This document shows positions 1-7,826 of a stretch of DNA of 64,000 nucleotides, piece by piece (within the stretch, counting starts at the first letter, position 1; each line of letters starts with the position of its first letter). The position numbers and the translations under genes are program-made. The notes under the pieces are model-generated. The model saw nothing but the letters and a program-made list of their open reading frames with translations, was not told the DNA's origin and made no database searches. This DNA comes from Bradyrhizobium sp. LMTR 3 (lineage in GTDB: Bacteria; Pseudomonadota; Alphaproteobacteria; Rhizobiales; Xanthobacteraceae): contig NZ_MAXC01000007.1 of assembly GCF_001693485.1 (NCBI RefSeq), positions 116,944 to 180,943 on the forward strand, in the 5' to 3' direction.

Positions 1-397
1 CGGCCAGGGCCGCCCGGTATTTCAGGCGCGCCGCATCGATCTCCGGTTCGCACGGTTCGGCGATCAGCGCGTAGGCCAGACGGCGGCCGCGCATTGCCCG
101 GATCGCAAAGGTGTAAATCGCGTCCACCAAACACTGGGACGCAGACCCTTCGGCCTCGGCGATCGCGGCGACCACGGCCACCTCGCGCTCGGAAACCAGC
201 CCAAGCACTTGCGCGTACAGGTCCGCCTTCGAATCGAAATAGCGGTACACGCTGCCCGTCGCCACTCCCGCCCGTGCGGCGATGAGGGCGATCTGGGCAT
301 CCTTCCACCCGCTCAGCGCCACGGCGTCCCGTGCGGCATCCAGAATCCGCGCTTTGGTTTCAATGAGTTGATTGAGGCGGACAGCGGCGATTGCCAT
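1..397 (-). CDS. TetR/AcrR-family transcriptional regulator (partial, cut by window edge)
   Basis: The minus-strand reading frame from the ATG at 397 runs off the left edge with about 132 residues visible. Its N-terminus is a typical TetR helix-turn-helix: a first helix around residues 12-30 (RILDAARDAVALSG), then IALIAARAGVATGSVYRYF at about residues 40-58, followed by DSKADLYAQVL. The remainder is the start of the ligand-binding domain. It should act as a cytoplasmic dimeric repressor. An inverted repeat lies just upstream of its start, consistent with autoregulation. No open frame faces it across the promoter, so its target is either itself or genes to the left of the window. The family is clear; the ligand is unknown. 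Confidence 0.88.
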   Translation of the reverse strand, partial: MAIAAVRLNQLIETKARILDAARDAVALSGWKDAQIALIAARAGVATGSVYRYFDSKADLYAQVLGLVSEREVAVVAAIAEAEGSASQCLVDAIYTFAIRAMRGRRLAYALIAEPCEPEIDAARLKYRAALA

Positions 398-412
398 AAT
401 GAACCTTAATTC

Positions 413-435
413 ATGAATAGAGGATCATTATTCAT
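413..435. promoter_or_regulatory. Inverted-repeat operator upstream of the TetR gene
   Basis: Perfect 7-bp arms ATGAATA (413-419) and TATTCAT (429-435) are separated by 9 bp. They lie 16 bp upstream of the TetR-family start codon. Size and placement fit an autoregulatory TetR operator. Binding is inferred. Confidence 0.5.
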
Positions 436-588
436 TCTCAATTCAATGGCGGTTTTTGTCAAGCGCCGACCCGGCCCCGAGGTCAGCCTAACGGCGCCAG
501 TCAGTTCGGCATGAGGGTTACCCGATTGTACAGGCCGTGCGTCGTTCGGCGGCGTGCACGCTTGATGTAGCGGATCCACCTAATTTTA

Positions 589-616
589 GGGCCCCGGTTC
601 GAGCGACCCGGAGCCC
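589..616 (-). terminator. Hairpin downstream of the hopanoid operon
   Basis: GGGC-c-CCGG (589-597) pairs with CCGG-a-GCCC (608-616), giving an 8-bp GC stem with one mismatch and a roughly 10-nt loop. It lies 44 bp past the hpnG stop. On the minus strand it is followed by TAAAATTA rather than a clean U-run, so it is only a probable terminator. Nothing else is seen in the gap from 437 to 660. Confidence 0.35.
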
Positions 617-660
617 TTTATCTGATTTGACGCCTTCTGAAGTCCAACACCCCGGGCGGA

Positions 661-1407
661 TCAGATCTCCGCGGTGGCGAGGCTCTCGCCGTGCAAAAAG
701 CCGCGGCAGCCGCGCAGCGAGCGCAGCGCGCGGTTGAAATCGAGCCCCGTGGAGACCAGCGCGCGCAGCGTGGCGGGATTGCGCACTACCCCGCGCAGCA
801 CCTTGCCGAGGTCGATATCGCCGTTCGGCTTGATGGCGCTCTTGGCAAGCGCCGGAAGCGCCCTTGTGGCCGGATCGGAGATGACCCGCAGCGCCGCGAA
901 CGGAAGCCCCGCCTCGGCCGCATAGGCCGCCGCGATGTGGCTCTCCATATCGACCGCTGCCGCCCCGGTCTCCGAATGCAGCGCGGCCTTGCAGGCGGTC
1001 GCCGCGATCACTTGTTCCACACCCGAAAGAATGCCACGTACCACGCGCCGGCGGCGCAGCGCAGCGCGGGTAATCATTTCCTCGTTCAGCGCCAAGCCTG
1101 CCAGAAACCGGGTATCGCCGGCCAGAACCTCGGTTGCAACCACCACATCGCCTGATTTCAGCGACGGATCGAGCCCGCCGGCGACGCCGAACGAGATCAC
1201 ACCCCTGAAAGTGGTAGGATCCAGCGTTGCCAGCAGCGCGCGCAATTGCTGCGGATCGCTGGAACTGCAGATAACGATCATGCCGGGCCCGGCCGCAATA
1301 CGGGCTTCCTGCACCAATCCTGTAACGATCAAAACCGGCCGCGGATCATTCGAATTGCGATCAACCGAACTGTCCACGATCGCGGCGGCCCCCGCCCCCC
1401 AAGTCAC
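661..1407 (-). CDS. hpnG: Hopanoid-associated nucleoside phosphorylase HpnG
   Basis: The 248-aa product belongs to the PNP/UDP phosphorylase (5'-methylthioadenosine/S-adenosylhomocysteine nucleosidase-like) family. In the known pathway HpnG removes adenine from adenosylhopane to give phosphoribosylhopane for C35 hopanoid side chains. Visible family features are an N-terminal strand PVLIVTGLVQEARIAAGPG, a glycine-rich GVISFGVAGGLDP segment, and AAAVDMESHIAAAYA, which matches the ribose/purine-binding DMES motif. The GTG at 1407 overlaps the shc stop by 4 bp (GTGA), indicating translational coupling. A second in-frame GTG at 1377 would give 238 aa, and the family N-terminus would allow it. It is the last gene of hpnC-D-E-shc-hpnG. 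The partner hpnH is not next to it. Confidence 0.88.
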   Translation of the reverse strand: MTWGAGAAAIVDSSVDRNSNDPRPVLIVTGLVQEARIAAGPGMIVICSSSDPQQLRALLATLDPTTFRGVISFGVAGGLDPSLKSGDVVVATEVLAGDTRFLAGLALNEEMITRAALRRRRVVRGILSGVEQVIAATACKAALHSETGAAAVDMESHIAAAYAAEAGLPFAALRVISDPATRALPALAKSAIKPNGDIDLGKVLRGVVRNPATLRALVSTGLDFNRALRSLRGCRGFLHGESLATAEI

Positions 1408-3413
1408 ATCCCGACCCCTACCACCCTGCTGTTGGTGCTTCTCAAATTCCGATACCGCGCCAGCGCCCAGAGCGGAAAGAACTTCGAGTAGCCATGATAC
1501 CGCAAGTAAAACACTCGCGGGAAGCCCGTAGCCGTGTAGCGCGCCTCGTCCCAGAGTCCTTTCTCCGTCTGTGTGGCTTTTAGGTACTCCACGCCCCGTA
1601 CGACAGCCGGATGTTCCACCTCGCCGGCCGCCATCAGGCCAAGCAAGGCCCATGCCGTTTGCGAGGAGGTCGATGGCGCCTGCTCATATCCCTTGTAATC
1701 GAGTCGGTAACTGACCGCATCCTCGCCCCAGCCGCCATCCCGGTTCTGGATCGAAACCAGCCAGTCCGCCGCCTTCCGAATCATGGGATCCTGATGGTCC
1801 ACGCCGGCGGCATTGAGCGCACACAGCACCGACCAGGTTCCGTAGATGTAGTTCAGCCCCCAGCGGCCGTACCAGGAGCCTTCCGCGAGCTGGGTGCGGC
1901 GCAAATAGGCAATCCCGTCCGCGACCGCCTTGCTGGTCTGCGCGGTCTCGCCGAGCTGAGCCAGCATCGAGATGCAGCGCGCGGTGACGTCCTCGGTCGG
2001 CGGATCGAGCAGCGCACCGTGATCGGAGAACGGGATGTTGTTGAGGTAATATTCAAGGTTGTTGACGTCGAAGGCGGCCCAGCCGCCATCACGGCTCTGC
2101 AGGCCCTCGATCCACTCGCGGCCGCGCGCAATCGCCTGATCGTATTCCTTGCTGCCGGTCTGTCGGCGCGCCCGGTCCATCGCCATCACGACCACCGCGG
2201 TGTCGTCGAGATCGGGATAATGGTCGTTGTTGTACTGGAATGCCCAGCCGCCGGGACGAACGTCGGGCGCCTTCGCCGCCCAGTCGCCCTTGAGGTCGAG
2301 CACCTGCCGCGGCTTCAGCCAGTCGAGACCCTGCTTCATCTTCTTGAGCGTGTCCTCGCCGCCCGCTTCCGCCAACGCGTGGCAGGTCAGCGCTGTGTCC
2401 CACACCGGCGAGACGCAGGGCTGGCAATAGGCCTCGTGCTCGCCGATCACGAGCAACTTGTCGATGCCCTTGCGGGTGACCGCACGCGGCGGATAATCCG
2501 GTCCCTTGCCGAGCGCGTCGTACATCATGACGATGTTGGCCATCGGCGGATAGATCGCACCCATGCCGTCTTCGCCGTTGAGCCGCTCCTCGGTAAACGC
2601 GAGCGCGGCGTCGATCGCGCGCTGGCGCAGCTTTTTCGGAAACAACGGTTCGACCACGCGCAGGATCTTGTCCAGCGCGCTGAACAGCGTGAACCAGCCC
2701 CAGCTTTGATGCGGCGCCTTCGTGTTCATCCCGACCGACTTGGGATCCTGCAGAAACAGCTCGTCGATGCCGACGCCCTTGGGATTCTTCGCCAGCGGCT
2801 TCAACGCTGCCATCACCATCAGCGGCACGATCGTGGTGCGCGCCCAATAGGAAATCTTGTTGAGATGGAACGGCGACCACATCGGCAACAGCATGATCTC
2901 GACCGGCAGCACCGGCACCGCGCGCCAAGTCAATACACCGTAGAACGCCAGCAGAAACCGCGTGAAAACGTTGACGCGGGCAGCACCGCCGCGGGAGCGG
3001 ATCGCCTCGCGCGCGCGCACCATATGCGGCGCATCGACGGAATCGCCAATCATCTTCAGCGCGAAGTAGGATTTGACGCTGGCGCTCATGTCGAACGGGC
3101 CATCCTGCACCAGCGGCCACCCGCCATGATTGCCTTGGGTGCGACGTAGATAGTTCGCGATCTTGGCTTCGAGCTCATTGTCGATGGGCTCGGCGAGATA
3201 GTGGCGCAGCAGGATGTATTCGGCAGGGATGGTGCTGTCGGCTTCCAGCTCGAATACCCAGTGTCCGTCGGATTGGCGGTAACCGAACAGCGCCTCGGTC
3301 GCGGAAGCGATGCTCTTCTCCAGCGCAACGGGGTCGACGGTGTTTGTTTTGTCGATGGCAAGCATTTCGCTATACATCCCTATATTCGCGACGGGCTCTG
3401 TGAGGCCGGTCAC
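1404..3413 (-). CDS. shc: Squalene-hopene cyclase
   Basis: The 669-aa product is a class II triterpene cyclase that cyclises squalene to hopene/hopanol at the membrane. The protonating motif DLDDTA lies at residues 401-406, with the acid among D401, D403 and D404. Several QW-type repeats (QxxxGxW) are visible, including QGNHGGW near residue 93 and QSRDGGW, QNRDGGW and QTEKGLW in the C-terminal half. Length is normal for bacterial SHC. The chosen start is the GTG at 3413, preceded by GAGGA at good spacing and 17 bp after the hpnE stop. Internal ATGs at codons 13 and 17 are alternatives that better match the N-terminus of related cyclases. It sits directly downstream of the squalene-forming genes, so substrate supply and cyclisation are in one operon. 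Confidence 0.97.
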   Translation of the reverse strand: MTGLTEPVANIGMYSEMLAIDKTNTVDPVALEKSIASATEALFGYRQSDGHWVFELEADSTIPAEYILLRHYLAEPIDNELEAKIANYLRRTQGNHGGWPLVQDGPFDMSASVKSYFALKMIGDSVDAPHMVRAREAIRSRGGAARVNVFTRFLLAFYGVLTWRAVPVLPVEIMLLPMWSPFHLNKISYWARTTIVPLMVMAALKPLAKNPKGVGIDELFLQDPKSVGMNTKAPHQSWGWFTLFSALDKILRVVEPLFPKKLRQRAIDAALAFTEERLNGEDGMGAIYPPMANIVMMYDALGKGPDYPPRAVTRKGIDKLLVIGEHEAYCQPCVSPVWDTALTCHALAEAGGEDTLKKMKQGLDWLKPRQVLDLKGDWAAKAPDVRPGGWAFQYNNDHYPDLDDTAVVVMAMDRARRQTGSKEYDQAIARGREWIEGLQSRDGGWAAFDVNNLEYYLNNIPFSDHGALLDPPTEDVTARCISMLAQLGETAQTSKAVADGIAYLRRTQLAEGSWYGRWGLNYIYGTWSVLCALNAAGVDHQDPMIRKAADWLVSIQNRDGGWGEDAVSYRLDYKGYEQAPSTSSQTAWALLGLMAAGEVEHPAVVRGVEYLKATQTEKGLWDEARYTATGFPRVFYLRYHGYSKFFPLWALARYRNLRSTNSRVVGVGM

Positions 3414-3430
3414 GCAACTCGTCCTCAGGC

Positions 3431-4684
3431 TTAACGCCTCGCCAGGACCAGATCGGCGGCGCGATCGCCTGACCGCACCGATCCCTCGATGGTTGCCGGT
3501 AATCCGGTATCAGTCCAGTCGCCGGCGAGAAACAGGTTTTTGAACGATGTCACCGCACCCGGCCGCAGTGCGTTCTGCTCCGGCGTAGCCTCAAAAGTCG
3601 CACGGCGTTCGCGCACGATCTGCCAGGGCGGCAGCGGCAATTCGCCCGGCAGGCCGGCGGCTTTGCAGACATCCCGCCAAATCGCCAGCGCGAGTTCTTC
3701 GCGCGGCATGTCGACGAGCCGGTCGCCATTGCTGATGGTGACCGACAACCGCTGCGGGAATGCGAACAGCCACTCCACCAGCCCGCCGACGACGCCGAGA
3801 ATCGGCGGCGCATCCTTGGGCGGGTCGAAGCGGAAATGCGCGTTGACAATCGCCCGGAATTTCGACGGCGTCTTCAATCCGGGCAGCAGCGCCGCCGCAG
3901 GGCGCGGCGGCACGGCGAGTACCACGACGTCGTCGGAGCCGAGCGCGATGGTGTCGCCAACGAATTTCAGCTCGCCGACATGGCTCCCCTTCATCACGAG
4001 TTCGCGCAGCTCATGGCCGAGTTGGATCGAGGCGCCCCTGTCCTGCAAAAGCTTGATCGCCGGCTCGACCAGCACAGCGCTGAGGCCATCGCGCGCGATC
4101 AGCGGCCGGCAGGCCTGCCCGCCCGCCAGCAACGTTTCCCGCACGATCGCGCCGGCCAGGCCCGCCGAACCCTCCGGCGGATCGACATTGAGCGCGGCCA
4201 ACAGCAGCGGCTGCACCAGCCGCTGGTACAGCGTGCCCTTGCAGCGGATCGCATTGCCGACCAGTTTATCGGTCCCTGCCCAGATCAGCGGCATCAATGC
4301 GAGGTAATCGAACAGCTTCGTATCAGGGACGCGGCGAGCCTCGTCGAACACCCACAACGGCAACTTGCCGTCGCCAAGGTCGAGTTGCCAGCGCTGGCCG
4401 GTTGAGATGTCGATAAAGGGAAACTGCGCAGCCTTTGGCCCGACCAGCCCTGCCTCGGTGCCGATCGATTTGGCGTAGGCCAGCGCATGACGGTTGCCGG
4501 ACAACAGCAAATGATTGCCGTTGTCGATGGTGAGGTTGGTGGCCGCATCGAAATAGGACCGGCAACGGCCGCCGGTCTGCTGCGTGGCCTCGTGGACATG
4601 CACCAGGTAATTGGCGTTGGCGAGCCGCACGGCCGCTGAAAGGCCGGAAATGCCGGCGCCGATGATATGAACGTTTTTCTGCAT
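3431..4684 (-). CDS. hpnE: Hydroxysqualene dehydroxylase HpnE
   Basis: The 417-aa product is an FAD-dependent amine-oxidase/phytoene-desaturase-type protein. It reduces hydroxysqualene to squalene, the third step of the HpnD-HpnC-HpnE route from farnesyl diphosphate. The N-terminal dinucleotide fold is clear: VHIIGAGISGLSAAV at about residues 4-18, then HEATQQTGGRCRS. A C-terminal FAD segment, LFLAGDWTDTGLPATIEGS, is present. The frame stays open upstream, but the ATG at 4684 is preferred because it shares one base with the hpnD stop (TGATG) and begins right at the FAD fold. Coupled translation with hpnD is likely. Confidence 0.94.
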   Translation of the reverse strand: MQKNVHIIGAGISGLSAAVRLANANYLVHVHEATQQTGGRCRSYFDAATNLTIDNGNHLLLSGNRHALAYAKSIGTEAGLVGPKAAQFPFIDISTGQRWQLDLGDGKLPLWVFDEARRVPDTKLFDYLALMPLIWAGTDKLVGNAIRCKGTLYQRLVQPLLLAALNVDPPEGSAGLAGAIVRETLLAGGQACRPLIARDGLSAVLVEPAIKLLQDRGASIQLGHELRELVMKGSHVGELKFVGDTIALGSDDVVVLAVPPRPAAALLPGLKTPSKFRAIVNAHFRFDPPKDAPPILGVVGGLVEWLFAFPQRLSVTISNGDRLVDMPREELALAIWRDVCKAAGLPGELPLPPWQIVRERRATFEATPEQNALRPGAVTSFKNLFLAGDWTDTGLPATIEGSVRSGDRAADLVLARR

Positions 4685-5523
4685 CAGATGATCGCGTATC
4701 GGAGAAGGATGGCGATCTTCGCCCATTTGTGGACGCGGACCGGCTCGCGCGGAGCGGCAAAGCCCCGGGCCAGCAGCAAGTCCAGGATCGCGCGGTAATA
4801 TTTCGACATGATCCGCGGCGCGCGCACCACGCGCCGCGAATTGCGCTTCATGATTTCGTCGGCTTTCTCGAAATGCTTTTTCGCGCGCTCGGCCAGCGGC
4901 AGACATACTTTCGGCAATGCGCGATCGACGATCACCCGCTGCGGATCGTCGGTCGTGATGCCGGCAAGCAGCAGCCCCTCGCGTGGCAGATAGAGGCGAC
5001 CGAGGCCGGCGTCTTCATCGATGTCGCGCAGGATATTGGTCAATTGCAGCGCGCGCCCAAGATGGTGGGCGAGCAGGATGCCGTCTTCCTCAGGCAGGCC
5101 GAACACGCGCACCGACAGTCGCCCGACGGCGCTGGCGACGCGGTCGCAATAGAGATCGAGGGTGGCAAGATCCGGCGCCCGGATGTCTTGCGGCACGTCC
5201 ATCTCCATGCCGTCGACGACGGCCAGAAAGTCCTCGCGCTTGAGACCGAAGGTCTTGACCGACGCGGCGTAGTCCTGCAGGCGCGGCGGTGGGTGACCCC
5301 GGTACAGCGCATCGATATCGTCGCGCCATTGCTGGAGCGCGGCCAGCCGCTCGGGCCGCGGGCCATCGGAATCGGCGATGTCGTCGACCTGGCGGCAGAA
5401 GCTGTAGATCTGGAACATCGCCTCGCGCTGGTCGCGCGGCAGGATGCGCATCGCAGCATAGAACGAGCTGCCGGATGCGGTGGCACCGTAATCTGCGTTG
5501 GCCGCCGCCGGATGCAACGTCAT
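4684..5523 (-). CDS. hpnD: Presqualene diphosphate synthase HpnD
   Basis: The 279-aa product is in the trans-isoprenyl diphosphate synthase (squalene/phytoene synthase) family. It condenses two farnesyl diphosphates to presqualene diphosphate. Both Mg-diphosphate motifs are visible: VDDIADSD at residues 46-53 and LRDIDEDAGLGR at about 165-176, followed by the family signature LYLPRE. The ATG overlaps the hpnC stop by 4 bp (ATGA). It is one of two paralogous synthases side by side, as in other hpn clusters. It is told from HpnC by its full second aspartate motif and by gene order. Confidence 0.94.
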   Translation of the reverse strand: MTLHPAAANADYGATASGSSFYAAMRILPRDQREAMFQIYSFCRQVDDIADSDGPRPERLAALQQWRDDIDALYRGHPPPRLQDYAASVKTFGLKREDFLAVVDGMEMDVPQDIRAPDLATLDLYCDRVASAVGRLSVRVFGLPEEDGILLAHHLGRALQLTNILRDIDEDAGLGRLYLPREGLLLAGITTDDPQRVIVDRALPKVCLPLAERAKKHFEKADEIMKRNSRRVVRAPRIMSKYYRAILDLLLARGFAAPREPVRVHKWAKIAILLRYAII

Positions 5524-6398
5524 GCGCCGGCCGCCGGATTTGCCTGGGGACGGCGTCCGATCGCGCGGCGGGTGATCTCGCCGGCGATGCCGCCGATGGT
5601 ATGGCCGAGCAACTCCAGCTTGCTCAAATGCACGCGCTCGCTCAGCGGATCGCGCACTTTCAGCATGCCGACGATCTTGTCGGCAAACGCCTGGATCACG
5701 GCAATATCGAGCCCGAGCCGGAAATCCTTTACCGCGGCACTCAACGACTTGCTTTCATTGAGAAGAGTTTCAGTCCGCACCGCGAGCGCATGGAGACATT
5801 GCAACAGCGCCGGTTGCGATTTCGCCTCACCCAGCATCTCGACGGTGGCCCCGCTTGCTGCCAACGCATCGCGCGGCAGGTAGACGCGGTTGAGGTTTTT
5901 GTAGTCCTTGCCGCAGTCCTGCAAATGGTTGTTGATCTGCAATCCCGCGCACAGCGCGTCGGAAGCGGCCCAGGTCGCAGTGCTCTCGCCATGAACGTCG
6001 AGCATGAAACGGCCGACCGGCATGGCAGAATAGCGGCAATAATGAATGACGTCGTCCCAGTTTTCGTAGCGTAGCTTATTTACGTCCATCCGGAACGCGA
6101 CCAGCACGTCGAGCGCGTGGCGCGGCGCCATCGCGCGCTCGGCCAAGGCACGGCGCAGATTGACGGCCTCCGCTTGCGTGTCGCCCTTGCCGAGCAGCTC
6201 GGCTTCGAGCAGATCGAGATAGCGCAGCTTATCTTCCGCGCTAAGGGTCGCGTGGTCGGCGATGTCGTCGGCAGTCCTGACGAAATTGTAGAATGCGAGG
6301 ATCAGCGCCCTGTGACGCGGATGAATGATCCACGACGCGACAGGAAAATTCTCGTCGCGGTCGGTCTTTCCGGATCGCAGGTCGCTCGCGGTGGTCAT
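5520..6398 (-). CDS. hpnC: Hydroxysqualene synthase HpnC
   Basis: The 292-aa squalene/phytoene synthase paralogue converts presqualene diphosphate to hydroxysqualene in the three-enzyme bacterial squalene pathway. The first aspartate motif TADDIADH is at residues 42-49. The second region is degenerate (NNHLQDCGKDYKNLNRVYLPRD), as is usual for HpnC. The TTG one codon upstream could be read, but the ATG at 6398 is chosen; the ribosome-binding site is weak. This is the first gene of the operon. A candidate promoter and a leader hairpin lie upstream. Confidence 0.93.
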   Translation of the reverse strand: MTTASDLRSGKTDRDENFPVASWIIHPRHRALILAFYNFVRTADDIADHATLSAEDKLRYLDLLEAELLGKGDTQAEAVNLRRALAERAMAPRHALDVLVAFRMDVNKLRYENWDDVIHYCRYSAMPVGRFMLDVHGESTATWAASDALCAGLQINNHLQDCGKDYKNLNRVYLPRDALAASGATVEMLGEAKSQPALLQCLHALAVRTETLLNESKSLSAAVKDFRLGLDIAVIQAFADKIVGMLKVRDPLSERVHLSKLELLGHTIGGIAGEITRRAIGRRPQANPAAGA

Positions 6399-6429
6399 CA
6401 AGAACTGGCTACATCAATCGGGATTGGCG

Positions 6430-6454
6430 GCATGCGCCGGTGCCCGGCGCATGC
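6430..6454 (-). promoter_or_regulatory. Perfect hairpin in the hpnC leader
   Basis: An 11-bp perfect stem (6430-6440 paired with 6444-6454) has a 3-nt loop. In the transcript it would start about 31 nt before the hpnC ATG. It lies between the candidate promoter and the start codon and has no U-tract. It could be a 5'-UTR regulatory hairpin or a palindromic protein site. The role is unknown. Confidence 0.45.
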
Positions 6455-6471
6455 GAGAAGATCGCGAGCCC

Positions 6472-6500
6472 CATATAGGGGAATACGCCGCCAAAACCAA
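6472..6500 (-). promoter_or_regulatory. Candidate sigma70-type promoter of the hopanoid operon
   Basis: On the minus strand TTGGTT (6500-6495) and TATATG (6477-6472) are spaced by exactly 17 bp. The -10 box is embedded in the palindrome-like CCCCATATAGGGG at 6469-6481. A start near 6465 would give a leader of about 65 nt that includes the 6430-6454 hairpin. This is a pattern match only. Confidence 0.4.
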
Positions 6501-6591
6501 TGCTATATGGTCTGATCAACCCCGCCCGTGACGCGCGTCATAGAGCCGAAAAAACGGCTTTTTCCGCGAGGGTTAACGGACGCGGTGCGCC

Positions 6592-6828
6592 TTATTGGCC
6601 GTTGTTCTTGAGAACCTGGTTGCAGGCCGCGCTGATCTTGGGCCGATTTTCCTTGAGGCACGCCAGGATCGTGAGATCGCCCTGATCGATGACCGGGCGG
6701 CAGAATTTCTGCACGTCGCGCGTACAGGCCTTCTGCTCCTCCGCCGTTCCGCTGCGCTGTGGTTGCTGGGCGAAGGCGATACTCGACGAGATCGACAACA
6801 AGGTGAGGGCCAGGAGAGATTTACGCAT
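6592..6828 (-). CDS. Small exported cysteine-rich protein
   Basis: The 78-aa product has a signal peptide: MRKSLLALTLLSISSSIAFA, with likely cleavage after AFA at residue 20. The mature part has four cysteines spaced ACTRDVQKFC ... LACLKENRPKISAAC. This resembles the bacterial Cys-rich (GLG1-like) repeat, which suggests two disulfides and a periplasmic location. No enzyme function is visible. It is transcribed towards hpnC with about 190 bp between them and probably has its own promoter. The symmetric element at 6544-6559 lies downstream. Confidence 0.75.
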   Translation of the reverse strand: MRKSLLALTLLSISSSIAFAQQPQRSGTAEEQKACTRDVQKFCRPVIDQGDLTILACLKENRPKISAACNQVLKNNGQ

Positions 6829-7253
6829 CGTATTCCTTCATTTCGGCAGCATGAAATCCCGTTCCCGATTTGCGTTTCGGCATCGCCGGGGCGGATTTTG
6901 TTTGGATGGCAGGTGCCGCGTAACGCAGCAACGCGCACAGGACAAGCATGGCAAATACGGCTAAATTTACGGTGCTCCCAGCACGGTAAATAACCGGCTG
7001 ATATCTAACGTGTATTTCTGCCACACTTTCTCGGAAATTGGTTCTTGCAGACGGTCTTGGGCGAAGCTAGATGCTGCGCCGACGGAGCTGATGGAGCGCT
7101 TTGATTCCTCTCGGTCGCTTGCGCGTTTCTTCTGCCACGACCGCCGGAAACAGCATACGGTCATTTGAACCTAACATACTGCGGGAACACTAAATCTTCG
7201 ATGCGGCGAGACCTATCTTTGCGAAGAACGTCTATTTGAGGGGAAGACTCACG
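6829..7253. other. Intergenic region with divergent promoters
   Basis: These 425 bp lie between two divergently transcribed small exported-protein genes. Composition is more A/T-rich than the flanks, especially 6940-7000. Short frames on the minus strand here lack a signal, domain or ribosome site that would support them. No RNA gene or repeat was seen. Confidence 0.5.
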
Positions 7254-7757
7254 ATGAAACTGTTTGGTTCCAGCTTGCTCCGTCAGGCTCTTGCAGTGGC
7301 CGGCGTCGGCGCCGCGCTGATGTTGTCGGTCGCTCAAAGCCATGCGCAAGCGGGCGGCCCGTTTGCCGGCTTTGATGGAAACTGGAGCGGCACAGGCACG
7401 GTCGCGCTGTCCAACGGCACCACCGAGAACATCCGCTGCAAGGCCGACTACAAGGTCAACGCCAACGGGCTTGGCCTGAAGCAAAACCTGCACTGCGCCA
7501 GCGACAGCTACAAGTTCGATCTATCGAGCGATGTTACCAGCCAGGGTGAACGGATTTCGGGCAACTGGAGCGAAAAGAGCCGAAACATCTTCGGCAATTT
7601 GCAGGGCACCGCCGGCGGCGGCCAGATCGACGTGTTTGTCGAAGCATCGGGATTTGCAGCCAACCTGAATCTGCGCACCACCGGCAACAAGCAGAGCGTG
7701 CAGATCGACTCCAAGGGCGAGATCCGCGGCGTCAAGATCACGATGACCAGGACCTGA
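7254..7757 (+). CDS. Exported protein of unknown function
   Basis: The 167-aa product has a clear signal peptide ending SHAQA around residue 33. The mature region is rich in Gly, Asn, Ser and Thr with alternating polar and apolar residues (FDGNWSGTGTVALSNG, IRGVKITMTRT). This suggests a small beta-rich periplasmic fold, possibly lipocalin-like. The start is fixed by GAGGGGAAG upstream of the ATG at 7254; the in-frame TTG at 7236 is rejected. A strong terminator follows 25 bp after the stop. It seems monocistronic. No catalytic motif was recognised. Confidence 0.75.
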   Translation: MKLFGSSLLRQALAVAGVGAALMLSVAQSHAQAGGPFAGFDGNWSGTGTVALSNGTTENIRCKADYKVNANGLGLKQNLHCASDSYKFDLSSDVTSQGERISGNWSEKSRNIFGNLQGTAGGGQIDVFVEASGFAANLNLRTTGNKQSVQIDSKGEIRGVKITMTRT

Positions 7758-7782
7758 TTCGGTTCTTCAAAGCAGTAGCGCC

Positions 7783-7818
7783 AATGGCGGCTTCCCCCGG
7801 GTGCCGCCATTTTTATTT
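7783..7818 (+). terminator. Rho-independent terminator between convergent genes
   Basis: A perfect 9-bp stem, AATGGCGGC (7783-7791) with GCCGCCATT (7803-7811), has an 11-nt loop and is followed by a T-rich run to 7818. It ends the exported-protein gene. It lies 9 bp from the convergent 352-aa gene and may work in both directions. Confidence 0.8.
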
Positions 7819-7826
7819 TCGGCAGC

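Noticed and set aside
1611..3149. 512-codon open frame on the plus strand
   Set aside because: It is antisense to squalene-hopene cyclase and shows only shadow composition.
6544..6563. AGCCG-a6-CGGCT hairpin followed by T5 on the plus strand
   Set aside because: It looks like a terminator on the plus strand, but no plus-strand gene precedes it; on the minus strand it lacks a U-run after the stem.
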